DNA of 64,000 nt from Cloacibacterium normanense (GTDB lineage Bacteria > Bacteroidota > Bacteroidia > Flavobacteriales > Weeksellaceae): assembly GCF_002943105.1 (NCBI RefSeq), contig NZ_PTPZ01000001.1, positions 62,001 to 126,000 on the forward strand, in the 5' to 3' direction. The position numbers were made by a program, and so were the translations under genes. The notes under the pieces were generated by a model. The model ran no database searches. It had not been told where the DNA came from and saw nothing but the letters and a program-made list of their open reading frames with translations. This document shows, one piece after another, positions 1 to 6,623 of this stretch (position 1 is its first letter; each line of letters begins with the position of its first letter).

Positions 1-719
1 GTCATAATCAAGGTGAAATTGCCGCGATAATTGTAGAACCAGTTGCTGGAAATATGGGTTGCGTTTTGCCGGAAAATAACTTTCTACAAAATTTAAGAAA
101 AGTTTGTGATGAAAATGGCGCTTTATTGATTTTTGATGAAGTAATGACTGGTTTCAGATTGGCTTTTGGAGGAGCACAAGAACTTTTTAATGTAAAAGCA
201 GATATCGTGACTTACGGAAAAGTAATTGGCGGTGGAATGCCAGTTGGTGCTTTTGCTGCAAGAAACGAAATCATGAATAAACTTTCGCCACGAGGTGATG
301 TGTATCAAGCGGGAACTTTAAGCGGAAATCCTCTCGCAATGAGAGCTGGATTGACCACGCTTCAACTCATCAAAAACAATCCTAATTTCTACGAAAAACT
401 AAATAAAACTACTGAAACGCTAGATTTTGAAATTGGCAAAATTCTCAATGCAAAAGGAATTGCCCATAAAATCAATAGAAAAGGAAGTATGATGAGTATT
501 TTCTTCCACACGAATAGAGTCTCTAATTTTGAGGAAGCTGCAGATTCTAACCACTCATTGTTCAATAATTTCTTCCATCAATTGTTGGCTCAGGGAATTT
601 ATCTTCCCCCAAGTGGTTACGAAACTTGGTTTATTTCAGACGCAATAAACGATGTAGAAATTGATAAAACGCTTGAAGCCGTTAGAAATTTTGATTATTC
701 TGATAAAGTAGAAGACTAA
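1..719 (+). CDS. hemL: glutamate-1-semialdehyde 2,1-aminomutase, 3' part
   Basis: This is the C-terminal part of a PLP enzyme that converts glutamate-1-semialdehyde to 5-aminolevulinate, the first committed tetrapyrrole precursor in the C5 pathway. The frame is open from base 3, so the gene starts outside the window and the ATG at 54 is internal. Visible landmarks are the EPVAGN segment, FDEVMTGFR (the aspartate that contacts the PLP ring) and the Schiff-base lysine in TYGKVIGGGMPVGAF, followed by QAGTLSGNPLAM. All are typical of HemL rather than of other class III aminotransferases. A hairpin terminator follows directly. Confidence is high for the family. Confidence 0.95.
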   Translation, partial: HNQGEIAAIIVEPVAGNMGCVLPENNFLQNLRKVCDENGALLIFDEVMTGFRLAFGGAQELFNVKADIVTYGKVIGGGMPVGAFAARNEIMNKLSPRGDVYQAGTLSGNPLAMRAGLTTLQLIKNNPNFYEKLNKTTETLDFEIGKILNAKGIAHKINRKGSMMSIFFHTNRVSNFEEAADSNHSLFNNFFHQLLAQGIYLPPSGYETWFISDAINDVEIDKTLEAVRNFDYSDKVED

Positions 720-723
720 AATA

Positions 724-750
724 AAATCCCTCAAATTTTTGAGGGATTTC
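724..750 (+). terminator. hairpin terminator after hemL
   Basis: A perfect inverted repeat (AAATCCCTCAAA / TTTGAGGGATTT) begins 5 bases after the hemL stop codon and runs into a T-rich tract. Confidence 0.75.
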
Positions 751-801
751 TCTTAATATTCTTAATACCTTAATTGAAAACTTAATGGTAAAATATTTTT
801 T

Positions 802-868
802 TCTCGCAGATTAAGCAGATCAAGCAGATTTTTTTAATTATCAACTAAATCAGCGCAATCAGCGAGAG
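802..868. repeat. CGCAGATT-type palindromic intergenic repeat, copy 1
   Basis: The stretch begins TCTCGCAGATTAAGCAGAT and ends AATCAGCGAGAGA, so its ends are inverted copies of TCTCGC/GCGAGA with near-repeats of the unit GCAGAT inside. Related copies lie at 2301-2360 and 46113-46188. It separates the ends of hemL and the convergent CCA-adding enzyme gene. Confidence 0.6.
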
Positions 869-870
869 AT

Positions 871-2286
871 TTATAATTCCAAGCCTAAAAGTTTTGCTTC
901 TTTAATAACGAAATTTCTAGCTTCATCTTTATCATTGGCAATTTCGCCTTCTAGAATCGCTTCTTTTACTTTTTCTTTTAAAATCCCGATTTCTCTGCCA
1001 GGTTTTAAGTTGAAAAGTTCCATTATTTCTTCTCCAGAAATTGGCGGTTGAAAATTTCTAACGTGGTCTTTTTCTTCCACTTCTTTGATTTTCTTCGCCA
1101 CATATTCAAAATTTTTCTTGAATTTTTCTTGTTTTGAAGCGTTTTTTGTAGTGATGTCTGCTTTACAAAGCGTGAACAAATCTTCTAAATCTTCACCAGC
1201 ATCAAAAAGCAATCTTCTCAAGGCAGAATCCGAAGTTCCATCATCAATCAAAGCAATCGGTCTGGATGAAAGTTTTACCATTTTTTGCACATATTTCATA
1301 TCAGTTCCTAAAGGTAATTTCAGTCTTGTAAATAGATTTTTCACCATTTTAGAACCTAGAAATTCGTGTCCGTGGAAAGTCCAACCAATTTTTTCTACAA
1401 ATTTTTTAGTAGGAGCTTTTCCGATGTCGTGTAATAAAGCAGCCCATCTCAACCAAAGATTATCGGTATTTTTAGAAATATTATCCACTACTTCTAGTGT
1501 GTGCCAAAAATTATCTTTGTGCGTTTGTCCTTCTACTTCTTCAATGCCTTTCAGTGCCGTTAATTCTGGAATAATTTTTTCTAAAAGCGTAGTCTCTTCC
1601 ATCAATTTTAAACCAACCGAAGGTTTTTCGCTCAACAAAATTTTGTTGAATTCCACCATAATCCTTTCCATCGAAACAATTTTGATGCGTTCTGCTTCTT
1701 GTTTGATGGCTTCTAGAGAATTTTTCTCAATTTCAAAATGTAAAACCGATGCAAATCTAATCGCTCTCATCATTCTGAGAGGATCATCAGAATACGTTTG
1801 CGCAGGTTCTAGAGGCGTTCGCAGAATTTTGTTCTGCATATCTTCTCTTCCGTTAAAAGGATCAATCAGTTCTCCGAAATTTTCCACATTCAGAGAAATT
1901 GCGAGAGCATTTACGGTGAAATCCCTGCGTTTTTGGTCGTCTTCTAAAGTTCCGGTTTCTACCGCTGGTTTTCTAGAATCTTCGGAATAACTTTCTTTTC
2001 TGGCGCCCACAAATTCCAAATCCAAATCTTGGTATTTAATCATCGCAGTTCCGTAAGTTTTGAACACAGAAACCTTCAAATCTCCGAGTTCTTTTCCTAC
2101 CGCTTTTGCGAGTTCTATTCCACTTTGTTCGGTTACAAAATCGATGTCTGTTGGCGCTTTTCTTTGCATCAACAAGTCACGAACATAACCGCCAACAATA
2201 TAAACCGTTTGGTTTTTCTCTTGGGCGACTTTAGAAATGATTTTAAAAAGTTTGAAATTTTTATTTTGGGTTAAAGTGATTTTCAT
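871..2286 (-). CDS. cca: CCA tRNA nucleotidyltransferase with HD domain
   Basis: This enzyme adds or repairs the 3'-CCA end of tRNAs. The 471-residue protein has the class II nucleotidyltransferase signature: GGYVRDLL near residue 32, the catalytic TDIDF acidic pair near 46, and RRDFTVNALA around 120. An RNA-binding helical region follows, then an HD phosphohydrolase domain with LLHDIGKAPTKKF near residue 285. An appended HD domain is common in bacterial CCA enzymes and is associated with 2',3'-cyclic phosphodiesterase or phosphatase activity. The gene stands alone between intergenic repeats. The ATG at 2286 gives the full domain and needs no revision. Confidence 0.93.
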   Translation of the reverse strand: MKITLTQNKNFKLFKIISKVAQEKNQTVYIVGGYVRDLLMQRKAPTDIDFVTEQSGIELAKAVGKELGDLKVSVFKTYGTAMIKYQDLDLEFVGARKESYSEDSRKPAVETGTLEDDQKRRDFTVNALAISLNVENFGELIDPFNGREDMQNKILRTPLEPAQTYSDDPLRMMRAIRFASVLHFEIEKNSLEAIKQEAERIKIVSMERIMVEFNKILLSEKPSVGLKLMEETTLLEKIIPELTALKGIEEVEGQTHKDNFWHTLEVVDNISKNTDNLWLRWAALLHDIGKAPTKKFVEKIGWTFHGHEFLGSKMVKNLFTRLKLPLGTDMKYVQKMVKLSSRPIALIDDGTSDSALRRLLFDAGEDLEDLFTLCKADITTKNASKQEKFKKNFEYVAKKIKEVEEKDHVRNFQPPISGEEIMELFNLKPGREIGILKEKVKEAILEGEIANDKDEARNFVIKEAKLLGLEL

Positions 2287-2300
2287 TTTTGTATAAAAAC

Positions 2301-2360
2301 TCTCGCAGATTGAGCCGATTTTGCAGGTTTAATCTGCGGTTTCTGCTAAATCTGCGAGAA
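2301..2360. repeat. CGCAGATT-type palindromic intergenic repeat, copy 2
   Basis: Starts CTCTCGCAGATTGAGC and ends AAATCTGCGAGAA. The outer arms TCTCGCAGATT and AATCTGCGAGA are nearly perfect inverted repeats, and an inner AATCTGCG pairs as well. It lies 15 bases upstream of the cca start codon. Confidence 0.65.
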
Positions 2361-2387
2361 ATTAATTTTTTGCAAAGATAAGATTAA

Positions 2388-2468
2388 AACACAGAGACAC
2401 CAAGAAAAACACAGAGAACACAAAGTAGTTCCTCTGTGTTCTCTGTTTAACCTCAGTTTCGCTGTGGT
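2388..2468. repeat. CACAGAG-type palindromic intergenic repeat
   Basis: The left half carries ACACAGAGACACC and AACACAGAGAACAC. The right half carries the complements CCTCTGTGTTCTCTG and CGCTGTGG, so the whole unit can fold on itself. Its sequence is unrelated to the neighbouring CGCAGATT repeat. It ends 4 bases from the tsaC-like stop codon. Confidence 0.6.
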
Positions 2469-2472
2469 AAGA

Positions 2473-3021
2473 CTACTCGCGAAGTACTTTCACTCTTCCG
2501 TCACTCCAGACTTTTATCACAGAAGAACCAGAATATTTGGAAACGCTTTCTCTGTTTTCTTCTACTGCATAATCTACCGCATCAATCAGTTCTTGCGAGA
2601 TGTCAGAGAATTTCAATGGTGATTTGTCTCCGCTAAAATTGGCAGAAGTAGAAACCAAAGGTTTATTGAGTTTAGAAATCAATTTTTTGCAAAAATCATC
2701 TTTCACCAATCTAATGCCGATGCTTCCATCTTCAGCAAGAATTTCTTTGGGTAGATTTTTAGGATTTTCATAAACGATGGTAACTGGTTTTTCAGACAAA
2801 TCAATAATTTGCCAAGCCATTTCTGGAACGTCTACCAAATCTTGTAATCGGCGTTCGTTTTCCACCAAAATAATCATGGATTTGGTTTTCTCACGCTTTT
2901 TGATTTCAAAAATTTTGTTGATGGCTTCTACATTGGTTGCGTCACAACCGATTCCCCAAATCGTATCAGTAGGATAGAGGATTACGCCGCCGTTTTTCAA
3001 TATTTCTAGTGCTTTTTCCAA
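2473..3021 (-). CDS. L-threonylcarbamoyladenylate synthase (TsaC/Sua5/YrdC)
   Basis: The enzyme makes threonylcarbamoyl-AMP from threonine, bicarbonate and ATP, the first step of t6A37 tRNA modification; tsaD, for the last step, is at 47899-48915. YrdC hallmarks are PTDTIWGIGCDA near the N-terminus and PLVSTSANFSG near residue 135. The frame stays open upstream to 3096 and would add a hydrophobic stretch (ILYCVLFCIFALTFIYII) not expected in this family. I place the start at a TTG at 3021, giving EKALEILKNGG, one base after the TAA of the upstream gene, which suggests translational coupling. The start is inferred; the family is firm. Confidence 0.88.
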   Translation of the reverse strand: MEKALEILKNGGVILYPTDTIWGIGCDATNVEAINKIFEIKKREKTKSMIILVENERRLQDLVDVPEMAWQIIDLSEKPVTIVYENPKNLPKEILAEDGSIGIRLVKDDFCKKLISKLNKPLVSTSANFSGDKSPLKFSDISQELIDAVDYAVEENRESVSKYSGSSVIKVWSDGRVKVLRE

Positions 3022-3022
3022 T

Positions 3023-3304
3023 TTAAGTAAAATTATATAAATAAAAGTAAGAGCAAAAATACAAAACAATACACAGTAAAGTATCGAAATAATCAAAATT
3101 CTGATGGAAGTATTTTTTTACAATCTGAAAATACAATAAAAAATGAATTGAATAAAAAATTAAAACTTGAATGTTAATGGACAGAAAATGTTCATTAGGT
3201 TTGTTGGCGTAACCAAGCAAAAATAAATGAATAGGAAGTAATGATGTAACGATTACAATCAGAATCAACGAAGTTATTATTTTTTTTAGTCTAATCATTT
3301 TCAT
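3023..3304 (-). CDS. small hydrophobic membrane protein, unknown
   Basis: A protein of about 93 residues with a basic N-terminus (MIRLKK) followed by roughly three hydrophobic segments: about residues 8-30, 45-62 and 75-92. It resembles no family I recognise. The stop codon is one base before the likely TTG start of the threonylcarbamoyladenylate synthase, so the two are probably cotranscribed. Candidate starts are ATG at 3304 and at 3298; the first lies on the edge of a REP doublet. It could be a spurious ORF, but the codon pattern and charge distribution look like a real membrane protein. Confidence 0.5.
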   Translation of the reverse strand: MKMIRLKKIITSLILIVIVTSLLPIHLFLLGYANKPNEHFLSINIQVLIFYSIHFLLYFQIVKKYFHQNFDYFDTLLCIVLYFCSYFYLYNFT

Positions 3305-3365
3305 CAATAGGAGCGGGCTTTAGCCCGCTTTCAAAATTAGTAATTCTTATTGGCTTTAGCCAAAA
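3302..3365 (+). repeat. REP doublet, left copy flanking the REP-associated transposase
   Basis: Two hairpins: GCGGGCTTTAGCCCGC at 3313-3328, and TTGGCTTTAGCCAA near 3350-3363, joined by an AT-rich spacer. The same arrangement, inverted, occurs at 3846-3908 on the other side of the transposase, and a solo copy is at 18168-18230. The shared prefix is ATCAATAG and both stems have a GCTTTAGC core. Confidence 0.8.
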
Positions 3366-3380
3366 CTTATTCTTTAGCTT

Positions 3381-3810
3381 TTAATTTTTCAAAATTATAT
3401 TTTCTATAAATTCTTGATATTCCTCTACAAAAGTTTTTTTCTGATGATGTTTTTCTTGATTTTTGATGTAATTTCTAACATTTTCAATCATAGATTCTGA
3501 AACAGAAACTGCAAAATATTCATCTTGCCAAGCAAATTTTTCTTTTGTCAATTGATTTTGGTTACGCCAATGTGAAGATTCTCCTTTTATTAGCTGAACT
3601 ATTTTTTTCAATATTTTGATGAGAACCTAAAGAGATTAAACAATGACAATGGTCTGAAAAACCATTAACCATATCTATGAAAATTCCTTTTTCTGTGGCG
3701 TTTTGTTTGATATGTTTCCAAAGTTTAATTCTTAAATCCAAAGAATTGAGTAAAGGTTTTCTGTCTAGAGTTGAAAATACAAGATGAATATAAATTTTGA
3801 TAAAAGGCAT
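3381..3810 (-). pseudogene. REP-associated tyrosine transposase (IS200/Y1 family), frameshifted
   Basis: Two overlapping frames make one RAYT-type transposase. The upstream frame (3810 to about 3605) starts MPFIKIYIHLVFST and holds the HUH metal site DHCHCLISL. The downstream frame (about 3611 to 3381) continues with IVQLIKGESSHWRN and the catalytic-tyrosine helix VRNYIKNQEKHHQKK. The switch falls in an A7 run (T7 at 3602-3608 on the plus strand); six A residues would restore one protein of about 140 residues. Matching inverted REP doublets flank it, as expected for RAYTs, which act on REP hairpins. It may be dead, may be rescued by slippage, or the extra base may be a homopolymer sequencing error. 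Confidence 0.85.
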
Positions 3811-3845
3811 ATTAGTTTTTATATCAAAAATAATAAAATTTTAGA

Positions 3846-3908
3846 TTTTGGCTAAAGCCAATTGAATTTATTTCATTAAAAAACGGGCTAAAGCCCGTTC
3901 CTATTGAT
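3846..3908 (-). repeat. REP doublet, right copy flanking the REP-associated transposase
   Basis: Reverse-complement arrangement of the left copy: TTTTGGCTAAAGCCAA at 3846-3861, an AT-rich spacer, then AACGGGCTAAAGCCCGTT and CTATTGAT. The stems match the left copy with compensating changes at the base of the larger hairpin (CGCG there, AACG/CGTT here). Confidence 0.8.
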
Positions 3909-3954
3909 AATATTAAATGGTTTTGAAAATGATTTCAATATTTCTTTGAAAATA

Positions 3955-4461
3955 TTATTTCAAATTCGGTAAATATCTTTCCTCAACTATTTTTAAATGA
4001 TGAAAATTATGTCCCACGATTAATCTTCCTATGGTTTCTACAGAAATTTCGTTTCCGTTGGCTTTTCCAGTGTTGGTAAGTGCTGCATTTTGTAAATTTT
4101 CGAAGAAAATGATAGACGTTTGTCTCACAATTCTGAACTCTTCTAACAAACTTACCAAAGTTCTGTCGTTAGCAAAAGAATTTGCAGCAAATAAATCTTC
4201 ATCAAAACCAGACAATTCGGTTTGGTCTTTTCTGGCAAAACGAAGCGCTCTGTATTGGAAAATTTTTTCGGTGTCTATTAAATGAAGAAGTAATTCCTTC
4301 AAAGTCCATTTTCCTTCTGCATAGGCAAAAAGTGATTTTTCGTTGTCTAAACCAGAAAAAATCTGAATGGTTTCTGCTCCAGAATTGATCATTTCTTCCA
4401 ACCAATTATCAGATGGAATTAGGTCTAAATATCTTTGAATATATTTTTGAAATTCAGTCAT
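3955..4461 (-). CDS. DinB family protein
   Basis: A 168-residue protein of the DinB/YfiT four-helix-bundle superfamily, whose members are metal-dependent thiol-transferase-like enzymes or have no known activity. The supporting pattern is three spaced histidines in the usual places: GKWTLKELLLHLIDTEK near residue 55 and IVGHNFHHLKIVEERYL near the C-terminus. These correspond to the metal-binding triad. Length is normal. It is followed, in the direction of transcription, by the REP/transposase block. The substrate cannot be told from the sequence. Confidence 0.8.
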   Translation of the reverse strand: MTEFQKYIQRYLDLIPSDNWLEEMINSGAETIQIFSGLDNEKSLFAYAEGKWTLKELLLHLIDTEKIFQYRALRFARKDQTELSGFDEDLFAANSFANDRTLVSLLEEFRIVRQTSIIFFENLQNAALTNTGKANGNEISVETIGRLIVGHNFHHLKIVEERYLPNLK

Positions 4462-4466
4462 AATTA

Positions 4467-4537
4467 TTTACGATTTACGATTTTGGATTTAAAATTTTTC
4501 ATTATTCTGTTAGAAATCGTAAATCCAAAATCAAAGA
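4467..4537. repeat. palindromic intergenic repeat (TTTACGATTT type)
   Basis: The left arm carries two copies of TTTACGATT followed by TTGGATTT. The right arm is AAATCGTAAATCCAAAATC, the reverse complement of the combined motif. It fills the whole gap between the DinB gene start and the acetyltransferase stop. Confidence 0.5.
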
Positions 4538-4984
4538 TTAAATAGGATTAGTCCATTCATAAAAATTGGCGTGAGTATAATGCTCAAAACCACAGCTTGG
4601 ATAAAGTTGGTTGCCAATTTCGTTCGTTTTATCGGTTTCTAAAAGAATTCCGCAAGCTTTTGTTTCTATACAAAGTTCTTTTGCGCTTTCAATCAAAGCT
4701 TTAGAATGACCTTTTCCTCTGTGATTTTCATTGACGAATAAATCATTTAACAGCCAATATCTTTTCATTCTTGTAGAAGAAAACAAAGGATACAATTGAG
4801 TAAAACCCATCAAAATTCCGTTTTCTTCTGCTACAAAAATTTCAGAATCTTGGTTTTCTAATCTTTCTTTTAGAAAATTTTCAGCACCATCAATATCACT
4901 TTCCTTATGATAAAAACTTCTGTATTGGTCAAATAAATTTGACAGTTGAGGTAAATCTTCTAAAGTGGCTTTTCTCGTCAACAT
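4538..4984 (-). CDS. GNAT family N-acetyltransferase
   Basis: A 148-residue single-domain acetyl-CoA-dependent N-acetyltransferase. Motif A is DLFVNENHRGKGHSKALI, around residues 85-102, with the R-G-K-G-H-S pyrophosphate loop. Motif B, with NQLYPSCGFEHY, is near residues 125-137. The substrate is unknown. It starts 6 bases downstream of the stop... in transcription order it follows the transsulfuration gene with a gap of only 6 bases, so the two are likely cotranscribed. Confidence 0.88.
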   Translation of the reverse strand: MLTRKATLEDLPQLSNLFDQYRSFYHKESDIDGAENFLKERLENQDSEIFVAEENGILMGFTQLYPLFSSTRMKRYWLLNDLFVNENHRGKGHSKALIESAKELCIETKACGILLETDKTNEIGNQLYPSCGFEHYTHANFYEWTNPI

Positions 4985-4990
4985 AGATTT

Positions 4991-6130
4991 TTAATTAAAA
5001 GCTTGTTCTATGTCTGCAATTAAATCTTCCACGTCTTCAATTCCGCAACTTAAACGCACCAAATCATCTGTAATGCCTAATTCTGCACGTTTTTCTGCAG
5101 GAATGGAAGCGTGAGTCATTAAAGCTGGATGGTTTGCCAAAGATTCTACACCGCCCAAACTTTCTGCTAAAGTGAACACTTTCAGATTTTCTAAAAATTT
5201 GATAGAATCTTCTTTTTTGCCCGATTTAAAGGTGAAAGAAATCATTCCGCCAAAAGTTTTCATTTGTTTTTTTGCCAATTCTAACTGAGGATTGCTCGCT
5301 AAATTAGGATAAAAGACTTTTTCAACTTTTGGATGATTTTGTAAATATTCAGCAATTTTTTGTCCGTTTTCAGAATGTCTTTGAACTCTTAAAGCCAAAG
5401 TTTTAATTCCTCTCAAAACCAAATAAGAGTCGTGAGGTCCTAAAATTCCTCCACTTGCAAATTGGATGAAGTGTAATTTTTCTCCTAATTCAGGAGTTTT
5501 GGCAATTAAAGCTCCTGCAATAACATCAGAATGTCCGCCCAAATATTTGGTAGCAGAATGCATCACAATATCTGCACCTAAATCTAAAGGCGTCTGAATA
5601 TAAGGTGTTGCGAAAGTATTATCAACTGCTAAAAGAATATCTTTTCCTTTGATGAGTTCTGCAACCTTTTGAATGTCAACTAATTTCATTAAAGGATTGG
5701 TAGGTGTTTCCAGCCAAACCAATTTCGTTTTTTCGTTGATGAGCGGAAGAATATTTTCAGGATTTTCAAGATTTACGAAGTGAAATTTGAGTTGATATTT
5801 CTCAAAAAGTCTGGTAAACATTCTGTAGCTTCCTCCGTATAAATCGTCTACAGCGATGATTTCGTCTCCTGGATTTAATAATTTCAAAACGCAATCTATT
5901 GCTGCTAAACCAGAACCAAAAGCCAAACCTCTAGCTCCGTTTTCTATAGATGCTAAAGCGTCTTCTAACGCTTGTCTAGTAGGATTTGCCGCTCTGGAAT
6001 ATTCGTAACCTGAATGTTCTCCTGGAGATTTTTGTGCAAAGGTAGAAGTGAGAAAAACAGGAACATTTACAGAACCTGTTACTTTTTCGTGGCTTTGATT
6101 GCCGTGTATTACTTTGGTATTGAATTTCAT
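4991..6130 (-). CDS. trans-sulfuration PLP enzyme (cystathionine gamma-synthase/lyase family)
   Basis: A 379-residue Cys/Met-metabolism PLP enzyme. Landmarks are YEYSRAANPTRQALE, GSGLAAIDCVLKLL, DNTFATPYIQTPLDLGAD, the PLP lysine in HSATKYLGGHSDVIAG, and SLGGVESLANHPALMTHASI. The sequence fits cystathionine gamma-synthase or gamma-lyase (methionine/cysteine interconversion); I cannot separate them from sequence alone. The ORF can be extended to 6172, but the extra residues (FAESRLLKAESKK) are read from an intergenic AGCAGAAAGC-type repeat, so I take the ATG at 6130 (MKFNTKVIHGNQ). Confidence 0.9.
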   Translation of the reverse strand: MKFNTKVIHGNQSHEKVTGSVNVPVFLTSTFAQKSPGEHSGYEYSRAANPTRQALEDALASIENGARGLAFGSGLAAIDCVLKLLNPGDEIIAVDDLYGGSYRMFTRLFEKYQLKFHFVNLENPENILPLINEKTKLVWLETPTNPLMKLVDIQKVAELIKGKDILLAVDNTFATPYIQTPLDLGADIVMHSATKYLGGHSDVIAGALIAKTPELGEKLHFIQFASGGILGPHDSYLVLRGIKTLALRVQRHSENGQKIAEYLQNHPKVEKVFYPNLASNPQLELAKKQMKTFGGMISFTFKSGKKEDSIKFLENLKVFTLAESLGGVESLANHPALMTHASIPAEKRAELGITDDLVRLSCGIEDVEDLIADIEQAFN

Positions 6131-6132
6131 TT

Positions 6133-6230
6133 TTTTGCTTTCTGCTTTCAGCAATCTGCTTTCGGCGAACAAAATGCTGTGTTTTTTTAAAATTTTGCTG
6201 ATTGCCGACTGCCGAAAGCCGACTGCAATT
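6133..6230. repeat. CTTTCTG/CTTTCGGC-type imperfect inverted repeat
   Basis: The left part reads GCTTTCTGCTTTCAGCAATC and continues TGCTTTCGGC. The right part reads GATTGCCGACTGCCGAAAGC followed by CGACTGCAA, which is largely complementary. It occupies the complete gap between the transsulfuration gene and gldC and makes the former's ORF look too long. Confidence 0.5.
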
Positions 6231-6554
6231 TTATTTTATCTTACTCATAAAAGCGAAATCTTCCGCAAATTCTTGAATTTTATTGGCTACATCATCTTCG
6301 CCAGTTGCTCTTTGATAAGTATGACCAAGAGAAACAAAAATCTGATGAAGGAACATTTTCATTTGATCTACAGGCATATCTTTAGTCCATAAATCGATGC
6401 GTAATGCTTCCATTGCTTTATCGTCCCAAACTGAAATCATAGTGGCTTTGGTTTCTTGATTTTCTACACCGCCATCTTGAGCATTCCAAGTCATTTTTTC
6501 TGGAACGTGATTTTCGTCTAATTCTACGTTGATTGTTATCTGTGTTTGTCTCAT
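6231..6554 (-). CDS. gldC: gliding motility protein GldC
   Basis: A 107-residue protein matching GldC in motif and length: MRQTQITINVELDENHVPEKM, then WNAQDGG and RIDLWTKDMPVDQMKMF. GldC works with the Gld/type IX secretion machinery in Flavobacteriia and helps maximal gliding; its biochemical role is not settled. The ORF can be extended to 6617, but those 21 residues (SELETRNSKLQ) are translated from a GAGTTCCGAGTTTCGAG repeat, so the ATG at 6554 is chosen. It lies directly downstream of gldB, in the order known from Flavobacterium johnsoniae. Confidence 0.9.
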   Translation of the reverse strand: MRQTQITINVELDENHVPEKMTWNAQDGGVENQETKATMISVWDDKAMEALRIDLWTKDMPVDQMKMFLHQIFVSLGHTYQRATGEDDVANKIQEFAEDFAFMSKIK

Positions 6555-6555
6555 T

Positions 6556-6622
6556 TTTTGGAGTTTCGAGTTCCGAGTTTCGAGTTCCGAGTTTACCTCG
6601 TAACAAGCATCTCGCATCTCTT
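6556..6622. repeat. GAGTTTCGAGTTCC tandem intergenic repeat
   Basis: Short tandem alternation of GAGTTTC and GAGTTCC units, followed by CATCTCGCATCTC. It fills the gldB-gldC gap and creates a spurious N-terminal extension of gldC. Confidence 0.5.
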
Positions 6623-6623
6623 T

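Noticed and set aside
1085-1990. 301-residue ORF on the plus strand opposite cca
   Set aside because: It is antisense to conserved CCA-enzyme motifs and has no family signature.
3381-3810. Programmed frameshift in the transposase, as in some IS elements
   Set aside because: The A7 run would need a +1 (or -2) shift, not the usual -1 on A_AAA_AAG, and RAYTs are normally single-frame. Slippage cannot be excluded, but a mutation or sequencing error is simpler.
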